64,000 nt of DNA from Cloacibacillus porcorum (GTDB taxonomy: Bacteria > Synergistota > Synergistia > Synergistales > Synergistaceae). The translations under genes were made by a program, and so were the position numbers. The notes under the pieces are model-generated. The model saw only the letters and a list, made by a program, of their open reading frames with translations. It searched no databases and was not told the origin of the DNA. This document shows, piece by piece, positions 58,620 to 64,000 of this stretch. Position 1 is the first letter of the stretch; every line of letters starts with the position of its first letter. Location of the stretch: positions 2,878,219-2,942,218 of the forward strand of contig NZ_CP016757.1 in assembly GCF_001701045.1 (NCBI RefSeq), read 5' to 3'.

Positions 58620-59945
58620 ATGATGCAAAGGTTATCAGGAAAAAAATTTACGGTATCCATACAGGGCTGCCGCACGAATCAGTACGAGGGCGAGGCGATC
58701 GCCGCGGCGCTTGAGGCGGAGGGGGCGGTCTGCGGCGAAGAGTCGCCGGATATCGTCGTCGTCGTCACCTGCACGATAACGGCCGTCGCCGACCGCAAAT
58801 GCCGCAAATTGATCCGCCGCGCGCGCCGCGAAAACCCGCACGCCGTGATCGCCGCATGCGGCTGTTACGCGCAGAAGGTGACGGAGGCGGAACGGGAGCT
58901 GCTGGACATCGACATCGTCCTCGGCAACCGTCTCAAACACCGGCTGCCGGAACTCGTCGCCGAACGGCTGGCGGGAGGCGCGCCGCGCATTGAAGTAGAC
59001 GGCGATATCGAAAGGGAAAATATCTGGGACGGCCTGACGCTGGACAGGCCGCGCCTTCATACACGCGCTTTTCTTAAGGTGCAGGACGGCTGCAACCACT
59101 ACTGCTCTTACTGCATCGTCCCCAGCGTGCGCGGCAAACCGGTCTCACGCCCACTGGCGGAGGCGGTGGACGAGGCGCGGCGGATAACGGAGTCCGGCTG
59201 TCCGGAGATCGTCCTCACCGGCGTACATCTTGGGCTATACGACAAACTGCCGCAGCTCGTGCGCCGCATCGGCGCGCTGCCAAAGATAAAGAGGCTCCGC
59301 TTCGGCTCTATAGAGCCCTTCGCGGTAAACGACGAACTGCTCGCCGCTCTCGCAGACTGTCCCGCCTTCTGTGAACATCTGCATATGCCGCTGCAGTCAG
59401 GCGACGACGGCGTGCTATCTTCCATGAAACGTGGCTACCGGGCAGCAGACTTCGCGGAAATCGCCGCCCGCGCGCGCAGTGTGCTCGGCGACAGCCTGCA
59501 CATCAGCACCGACCTGATGGTCGGCTTTCCCACGGAGGATGACGCGGCCTTCCGGCGCAGCCTCGACTTTGTAAAAGGGCAGGGTTTCGGCAAAGTACAC
59601 GTCTTTCCCTATTCGCCGCGCGAGGGCACACCGGCCGCCGCTATGGAACAGCTGAGGAGCGAAGCGGTGCACAGGCGCGCCGCCGAGGCGCTGGAGCTGG
59701 CGGCGGAGCTCCATAAGGATTTTTGCTCGCAGTGGATCGGCAGGGAGTGCGCCATCCTCACCGAGGAGAGCGACGGCACGGCGGCAAAGGGGCTCACGCG
59801 CAACTATATTCGTGTCACTGCGAAAGCCGCGGCAAAAATAAACGAGGAAATTATTGTAATACCTGCTAAGTACGGAGAAGATGGACTCATAACCGAGGGG
59901 ATTTCTGAAAATATACAATTCAACGGTGATGTTTCAGTAATTTAA
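58620..59945 (+). CDS. mtaB: tRNA t6A37 methylthiotransferase MtaB
   Basis: 441 residues (two in-frame ATGs open the gene). It adds a methylthio group to t6A37 in tRNA. The N-terminal UPF0004 domain has IQGCRTNQYEG, TCTITAVADRKCR and CGCYAQ (three cluster cysteines). The radical-SAM triad is DGCNHYCSYCIVPSVRG. Then ISTDLMVGFPTEDD and a C-terminal TRAM domain (about 375-435). RTNQ and the short length favour MtaB over MiaB/RimO. Monocistronic; a TTGACA promoter for rpsU follows. Confidence 0.94.
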   Translation: MMQRLSGKKFTVSIQGCRTNQYEGEAIAAALEAEGAVCGEESPDIVVVVTCTITAVADRKCRKLIRRARRENPHAVIAACGCYAQKVTEAERELLDIDIVLGNRLKHRLPELVAERLAGGAPRIEVDGDIERENIWDGLTLDRPRLHTRAFLKVQDGCNHYCSYCIVPSVRGKPVSRPLAEAVDEARRITESGCPEIVLTGVHLGLYDKLPQLVRRIGALPKIKRLRFGSIEPFAVNDELLAALADCPAFCEHLHMPLQSGDDGVLSSMKRGYRAADFAEIAARARSVLGDSLHISTDLMVGFPTEDDAAFRRSLDFVKGQGFGKVHVFPYSPREGTPAAAMEQLRSEAVHRRAAEALELAAELHKDFCSQWIGRECAILTEESDGTAAKGLTRNYIRVTAKAAAKINEEIIVIPAKYGEDGLITEGISENIQFNGDVSVI

Positions 59946-59968
59946 GCGAATTGTGCCTTTCCTCATTA

Positions 59969-59998
59969 TTGACAAAGTGTTGCCGTATACCCCATAAT
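59969..59998 (+). promoter_or_regulatory. Promoter of rpsU-yqeY
   Basis: A consensus TTGACA (59969-59974), 18-base spacer and CATAAT (59993-59998). It gives a leader of about 97 bases before the rpsU ATG. Confidence 0.75.
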
Positions 59999-60102
59999 AC
60001 ATAGATGTAACAAATCTGAGAATGACATCTGGCGGACTTTATCTACGTAAATGGTGTTTTCGCTTAGGTGTTGATCCCCGACTGAGAAAGGGGGGAATGT
60101 TG

Positions 60103-60291
60103 ATGACCACCGTAACTAGACGCGACAATGAGTCGATCGAAGACGCCCTCAAACGCTTTAAAAGAGAGCTTCGGAAGGTGGGCGTGCTTCGTGAGGCTAA
60201 GAAGCATGAACATTACGAAAAACCCAGCGAAATCAAGAAACGTAAGAAGGCCGAGATGGCACGAAACAAAGGCAGGAGGGCGGATTATTAA
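60103..60291 (+). CDS. rpsU: 30S ribosomal protein S21
   Basis: 62 residues from the ATG at 60103, 7 bases after GGGGG. TTVTRRDNESIEDALKRFKR, KVGVLREAKKHEHYEKPSE and KKRKKAEMARN are the S21 pattern: an acidic-start helix followed by a strongly basic tail. It binds the 16S rRNA platform and helps start translation. A longer frame extends to 60022 but lacks a ribosome site. yqeY follows two bases after the stop, a common pairing. Confidence 0.96.
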   Translation: MTTVTRRDNESIEDALKRFKRELRKVGVLREAKKHEHYEKPSEIKKRKKAEMARNKGRRADY

Positions 60292-60293
60292 CA

Positions 60294-60758
60294 ATGTCTG
60301 GCCTTGTTGACAAAATCCAGAGCAATCTGGTTACAGCTATGAAAAATAAAGATGAGCTGACGCTCTCCGTATTGCGCATGCTCAAGTCCTCTATACAGCT
60401 CGCGCAGGTAGAAAAGGGCAAAGACAACGCGCTCACGGATGATGATGTTCTTGTGCTCGTCCGCAGACTCATCAAGCAGCGTACCGAGGCGGCGGAGATG
60501 TACAAGAACGGCGGCGCGTCGGATCGCGCCGAACGTGAGCTTGCCGAGATCAAGGTGCTTGAGGCCTATCAGCCTGCACAGCTTTCGGACGAAGATATCC
60601 TTAAAATAGTGGCAAAGGTAGCAGAAGAGACCGGCGCTGCGGGTCCGAAGGATATGGGGAAAATGATGGGCAAGACAATGGCCGCCGTAAAGGGCCAGGC
60701 CGACGGCAACCGGGTCAAATCAGCCGTACAGCAGTATCTCAGCCAGCTCGTCCAGTAA
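60294..60758 (+). CDS. yqeY: GatB/YqeY-domain protein
   Basis: 154 residues. MKNKDELTLSVLRMLKSSIQLAQVEKG, LIKQRTEAAEMYKNGGASDRAERELAEI, YQPAQLSDEDI and DMGKMMGKTMAAVKGQADGNRVK match YqeY, which resembles the GatB tail domain of tRNA amidotransferase. Its cellular role is not settled. It is co-transcribed with rpsU and followed by a strong terminator. Confidence 0.95.
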   Translation: MSGLVDKIQSNLVTAMKNKDELTLSVLRMLKSSIQLAQVEKGKDNALTDDDVLVLVRRLIKQRTEAAEMYKNGGASDRAERELAEIKVLEAYQPAQLSDEDILKIVAKVAEETGAAGPKDMGKMMGKTMAAVKGQADGNRVKSAVQQYLSQLVQ

Positions 60759-60779
60759 TTCAAGCGTAAACAAATCAAA

Positions 60780-60810
60780 AGTGCCGGAGCATTCCTCCGG
60801 CGCTTTTTTC
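60780..60810 (+). terminator. Terminator of rpsU-yqeY
   Basis: AGTGCCGGAG and CTCCGGCGCT (one G-U pair) form a 10-bp stem with a short loop, followed by six Ts. Confidence 0.9.
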
Positions 60811-60932
60811 GTAGTTAAGAAAACGCCGGTCGAACGGCAAATATTCGGCAATATAAAAACGTAAGTTCCGCTGATTAAATATGCCGCCCGCGTTACGGAC
60901 AATCGGCGGTTCCTTAAAAAGGAGACTTGAAG

Positions 60933-62012
60933 ATGCAAACTTACAAAATTCCACTGGTTCCGGGCCCCTCTTCTGTCCCGCTCAAATACCGCGAGGCCTA
61001 CCTCACCGATTATGGCAGCACAGATCTTGAAAATGACTTTTTCGCGCTGCTTGCGGAGAACATTTCGCTGCTGCAGCAGATTCTGAAGACGAAGAACAGC
61101 GTCATCATCGGCTCGGGAGAGGCGATGATGATCCTCTGGGGGGCGCTCAAAAGCGTCGTGAAGCCAGGCGACAGGGTACTGGCGGTCTCTAACGGCCTCT
61201 TCGGCCACGGCTTCGGCGAAATGGCCGAGGCGATGGGCGTGCAGGCCGAGTACCTTGAGGCTCCGGAGGGAGAGTTCGTCGACAAAGAGGCGCTGCGCAG
61301 GAAGATCGCGGAGTTCCGCCCAGATGTTGTGACCGCCGTCCACTGCGAGACGCCCAGCGGCCTTTTGAACCCTATCGAAGAAATAGCCCCGGTAGTCGCC
61401 GAGAGCGGAGCGCTATTCGTCGTCGACTTCGTCGCCAGCGCGGTGGGAGCCGACGTGCGCGTGGACGAATGGGGAATAGACCTCGGACTGCTGGGCAGTC
61501 AGAAATGCCTCTCCCTGCTACCGGACATCTGTATGCTCACAGTGAGCGACCGCGCCTGGAAGCGGGCAAAAGATATAAACTACGCCGGTTACGACGCGAT
61601 ATTGCCCTGGAAGGATGCCCTCATCGTAAAGGCGATGCCCTATACCCATAACTGGCAGGCAAACGCCGCGCTGAACCTCGCGCTGAAGAGCGTCCTCGAG
61701 GAGGGGCTGGAGAACTCCTTCAAGCGCCACGAAGAGGCCGCGGCTTACTGCCGCAGACGCGCTAAAGACATGGGGCTAAAACTCTACGCGGCGAAAGAGT
61801 CGCTCGCCTCGCCGACCGTCACAGCCGTCATGGTTCCCGATGGATGGAGCTGGCCGGAGCTTGACGCGGCCCTGCGCAAAGAGGGGCTCGCCGTCGGCGG
61901 CAGTTACGGCCCGCTGGCGGGAAAGGTATTCCGCATCGGCCACATGGGCAGCCAGGCCGACATGGAGCTCGTAAAGCGCGGGATGGATGTTATTGAAAAG
62001 GTCCTAAAATAA
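60933..62012 (+). CDS. Class V aminotransferase (alanine-glyoxylate/serine-pyruvate type)
   Basis: 359 residues from ATG 60933, 8 bases after AGGAG (the TTG six bases earlier is too close to that site). LVPGPSSVPLKYREA is the family opening. GSGEAMMILWGALKSVV, NGLFGHGFGEMAEAMG, VHCETPSGLLNPIEEI, FVVDFVASAVGAD and the PLP lysine in LLGSQKCLSLLPD follow. It transfers amino groups between small amino acids and keto acids. Monocistronic. The TAA stop overlaps by two bases the first bases of a family A repeat. Confidence 0.92.
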   Translation: MQTYKIPLVPGPSSVPLKYREAYLTDYGSTDLENDFFALLAENISLLQQILKTKNSVIIGSGEAMMILWGALKSVVKPGDRVLAVSNGLFGHGFGEMAEAMGVQAEYLEAPEGEFVDKEALRRKIAEFRPDVVTAVHCETPSGLLNPIEEIAPVVAESGALFVVDFVASAVGADVRVDEWGIDLGLLGSQKCLSLLPDICMLTVSDRAWKRAKDINYAGYDAILPWKDALIVKAMPYTHNWQANAALNLALKSVLEEGLENSFKRHEEAAAYCRRRAKDMGLKLYAAKESLASPTVTAVMVPDGWSWPELDAALRKEGLAVGGSYGPLAGKVFRIGHMGSQADMELVKRGMDVIEKVLK

Positions 62013-62136
62013 ATCGGCGTTTATACGCGCCGCTGACTTAGCTCAACAAGGCCGGAAAATCCTCTACGCACCGAAGTGCGCCTGCGGTTTTCCGGCCTTA
62101 TTTCGCGTCGTCATCGACACGTCTAAACGCCGATTT
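62011..62136. repeat. Family A repeat copy 4 (subtype with AAGGCCGG core)
   Basis: AAATCGGCGTTTA (62011-62023) and TAAACGCCGATTT (62124-62136) are perfect termini. Inner arms AAGGCCGGAAAA and TTTTCCGGCCTT are perfect 12-mers. CCGCTGACTT is shared with the element after rubredoxin at 25.7 kb. It starts inside the aminotransferase stop codon. Confidence 0.9.
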
Positions 62137-62147
62137 CCTATGGACGG

Positions 62148-62493
62148 GAAAAGAGATAAACAGCGATTCAGCTTCTGCCTTTGTAGCCTCCCTCTCCGAG
62201 GCGGCCAGAGAGCCGAAATCTTTGATTTCGTGCGATTCGGCTGGTAGTTACATCAGAGGTGCCGGCCGCCTGTTTTTGGCGGCTGACGGAAGGAGTGTTA
62301 CTCTGTTTGGCGCGGAAACCGCGCCAAACAGAGTCCGCGGCAAAGGCCGCGGGAGAACCTAAGGTCAACTCTCCCTCAGTCTCGGCGAAAAAGCACCGCC
62401 GAGCCAGCTCCCTCAATGATGAAGCCAAAATCTTTGCTAAACCGTAATTCACAGTTCAGCCTTTATAAGCTAAATCGTTATTTACAGTTTTTC
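62148..62493. repeat. Family B repeat copy 3
   Basis: Begins GAAAAGAGATAAACAGCGA; the right end runs TAAATCGTTATTTAC-AGTTTTTCC, an imperfect inverted repeat of the start. The internal hairpin here is GAAATC-TTT-GATTTC (62215-62229), a different stem from copies 1 and 2 at the same place, followed by the same GTGCGATTCGGCTGG tail. Core orientation matches copy 1. Confidence 0.85.
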
Positions 62494-62504
62494 CAACCCG
62501 AAGG

Positions 62505-62632
62505 AAATCGGCGTTTAGAAGTACGAGTTGCTAAATGAAATGGGGGCTCCGATACCGGAACCGTATCTTCATACGGTGAGGATTCGGAGACCCCATTTTA
62601 TGACGCAAATCGTGCTTATAAACGCCGATTTA
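62505..62632. repeat. Family A repeat copy 5
   Basis: 128 bp, nearly identical to the copy at 54.9 kb: AAATCGGCGTTTA, GAGTTGCTAAATGAAATGGG, CCGATACCGGAACCGTAT, CTTATAAACGCCGATTTA. It ends 14 bases before the stop of the convergent LpxB-like gene. Confidence 0.9.
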
Positions 62633-62646
62633 TCATATGACCATCT

Positions 62647-63834
62647 CTACGAACTAAAAAATTCCTCTATCTTACCCGCGATGCGCCGCGCCGCGCCGCG
62701 GCGCAGATCCAGCTTCGCGTAATCTTCGACGATCGCGCGCCGCCGTTCCGGCGACTCGATGAGCTCCGATATATAAGAGCAGGTGCTCTCCGGCGTCATC
62801 AGCTCCCGCCGCTCCGGCAGCACCAGACGGTCCGCCATCCTGTTGGGCAGGGATACATAAGTTTCCTTGGCGTTATACCAGAAGACGAGCCTTTTTTTCA
62901 GCGTGCGCAGCCCAGGCGTATCGGGTGAGAGCGCCCCTGCGAGCCCGTCGAGCGGGATATTCTCCGCCTGATTGAGCGGCGCAATCATCAGCAGCGGCAC
63001 GCCGAGCGAGGCGATCTGAAGGTTGTTCGTCCCCGGAAAGGCGACCGCCAGCGAGGCCGCGGAGATCGCGTCATATTGCCCAGAACGCACAAGCGGCACA
63101 CGGCAGCCGTCGTCAAGGAGGATCTCCTCCACTTCTTCGCCGCCGCGCCAGGCAAGCCCCGTCTTCCTGAGCCCCGCGCGGAGACACGCTTCGTCGACCG
63201 TCGGCGCTACCGGCAGAACAGCCTGCCACTGCGGATATTTTTTATGTAGAATACGCGCGCATTCGCTGTAAAAGGCAAAACCCAGCTCATACTCAAAGGG
63301 ACGGCTGCCGGGCATGAAGCAGATAATGTGCTCCGCCGATATCCCATACCGTTCACGGAATTCACGCGCGCTGCCACCGCCGCGCTCCGGTACACTGTCC
63401 AGTATCAGGTTGCCGACGAGGCTCCGCCGCTCTGCCGCCACCCCGGCCCGCTCGAAGCGCCGCTGGGCGAACTCGTCGGGAAGGAAATAGTGCCGCACGC
63501 GTCCGCGCCAGCGCGGCCGCGCGGTATATATCATCCACGGAGTGCGAAGCTTTAGCGAGAGCGCGCAGCCATACATCGGATCTCCCCCAAGCTGCAAAAT
63601 GAGCCGTTTGCCGCTGGCGGGCGCGGCACGCATCGCGTCCCGAAGCCGCACAACTTCGGTCACGCCCGGCAGCTGGCGCGCACTCCCCGCCTCCATGCCG
63701 CTCGCATAGGGACAGGGCAGCGTCACTCCCGTTATATCCAGCGGGAAATCCCTCTCCGCGAGTGCCCTTGTAACAGGGCCCATCCAGCCGGAGACCTCAC
63801 CGGGGGAGTTGGAAAGTATAAATAAAGTGTTCAT
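62647..63834 (-). CDS. LpxB-like (lipid-A-disaccharide synthase-related) protein
   Basis: 395 residues. LFILSNSPGEVSGWMGPVTRAL, LILQLGGDPMYGCALSLKL, FMPGSRPFEYELGFAFYSECARIL and AVAFPGTNNLQIASLGVPLLMIAPLNQAENIPLDG resemble the GT-B fold of LpxB and its related family, which has PGSR and a late PGTNxLQ motif. It differs from the true LpxB at 41.2 kb and from the C-terminal half of the LpxK fusion, making it the third such domain here. It is monocistronic on the minus strand and divergent from the RemA-like gene. Role in surface glycolipid synthesis is inferred. Confidence 0.82.
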   Translation of the reverse strand: MNTLFILSNSPGEVSGWMGPVTRALAERDFPLDITGVTLPCPYASGMEAGSARQLPGVTEVVRLRDAMRAAPASGKRLILQLGGDPMYGCALSLKLRTPWMIYTARPRWRGRVRHYFLPDEFAQRRFERAGVAAERRSLVGNLILDSVPERGGGSAREFRERYGISAEHIICFMPGSRPFEYELGFAFYSECARILHKKYPQWQAVLPVAPTVDEACLRAGLRKTGLAWRGGEEVEEILLDDGCRVPLVRSGQYDAISAASLAVAFPGTNNLQIASLGVPLLMIAPLNQAENIPLDGLAGALSPDTPGLRTLKKRLVFWYNAKETYVSLPNRMADRLVLPERRELMTPESTCSYISELIESPERRRAIVEDYAKLDLRRGAARRIAGKIEEFFSS

Positions 63835-63897
63835 GAATTCACTCCGTTTCAGGTGGACGACATGGTATAATTATAGACTGATTGGGGGATTCTACAA

Positions 63898-64000
63898 ATG
63901 TTTATTCCTCTGGAGGGCGAAAACATCATCTGCCTCGCAAATGTGACCGCGATTTACCGAAGCGAGAGCCAAACGGTGATCCTCAAAAGAGACGGCACGA
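63898..64000 (+). CDS. RemA/DUF370-like regulator (5' end only)
   Basis: The first 34 codons run off the window edge: FIPLEGENIICLANVTAIYRS then ESQTVILKRDGT. The pattern (hydrophobic start with GE/GG, an IxAIY block, then a short basic turn) is like the small DUF370/RemA-RemB family of DNA-binding regulators. A TATAAT at 63866-63871 lies 27 bases before the ATG; the ribosome site is not strong. Assignment is tentative because only part is visible. Confidence 0.6.
   Translation, partial: MFIPLEGENIICLANVTAIYRSESQTVILKRDGT

Noticed and set aside
60022-60102. Longer S21 with a 27-residue N-terminal extension
   Set aside because: No ribosome site precedes the upstream ATG, whereas GGGGG sits at the right distance before the ATG at 60103, and S21 is conserved from MTTV-like starts.
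38105-62447. Shared small ORF (LTEGVLLCLARKP...) in all three B repeats
   Set aside because: The frame recurs only because the repeat recurs. Differences between copies are not concentrated at third positions, the stems explain the conservation, and the frame lies on the other strand in the inverted copy.

Overview
The window reads as chromosomal DNA from an anaerobic, diderm, amino-acid-fermenting bacterium of the phylum Synergistota, close to Cloacibacillus or Synergistes. This is inferred, not searched. Supporting signs are a large exported protein at 35.5-37.9 kb whose C-terminus (GCSAGMG, a hydrophobic stretch, then ARRKR) matches the Synerg-CTERM sorting signal; a complete late lipid A/Kdo block; a LysW-type lysine/arginine gene set; anaerobe markers (rubredoxin, hybrid cluster protein, ferredoxin); and several peptidases and amidohydrolases. 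Coding DNA is GC-rich. The IS elements and some intergenic tracts are clearly more AT-rich.

Layout. 0.2-4.3 kb: lysY-lysZ-lysJ-lysK, then a small exported protein and an IS200-type element. 5.6-12.7 kb (minus strand): rsmB, a PASTA protein, rpe and a RodZ-like protein, followed by a zinc peptidase, a DegT aminotransferase and a GntR/FCD regulator. 13-19.6 kb: a MarR-GNAT fusion, thiC behind a TPP riboswitch, and two M20 amidohydrolases with a transporter. 19.9-25.7 kb (plus): transketolase, trmI, queH, a HypE-like protein, an M24 peptidase and rubredoxin. 26-34.8 kb: an HD protein, a Crp/Fnr regulator divergent from ferredoxin and hcp, pdxST divergent from pdxR, and a ZIP transporter. 35.5 kb: the Synerg-CTERM protein. 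40.4-52.8 kb: lpxI-lpxB-msbA-lpxK(fusion)-kdsA-kdsD-waaA, then an unrecognised 404-residue protein, kdsB and an ELM1-like protein. 52.9-64 kb: a double-rhodanese protein, rsmG, an Ntn hydrolase with an FGGY kinase, mtaB, rpsU, yqeY, a class V aminotransferase, an LpxB-like protein and the start of a RemA/DUF370-like gene.

The most unusual feature is a set of structured intergenic repeats. Family A elements are 125-270 bp nested palindromes bounded by AAATCGGCGTTTA and its complement. Family B elements are about 350 bp with inverted-repeat ends and a hairpin-rich core. They occur as B-A composites at 38-40, 54.5-55.0 and 62.1-62.6 kb, two of them preceded by another A element. Relatives lie at 12.9 and 25.7-26.1 kb. 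Three of the loci fill gaps between convergent genes, and two A elements start one base or less from a stop codon. One B copy is split by an IS3-family element with a readable 3-bp target duplication, and another carries its core in inverted orientation. I do not recognise this family.

Functionally, the 40-52 kb block should make Kdo2-lipid A and flip it: LpxI/LpxB/LpxK act on lipid A, KdsD/KdsA/KdsB/WaaA make and attach Kdo, and MsbA exports the product. The 28-31 kb block looks like a nitrosative/oxidative stress unit, 31-34 kb a PLP synthesis and control unit, and 16-19.6 kb an uptake and deacylation unit for acylated amino acids or peptides.
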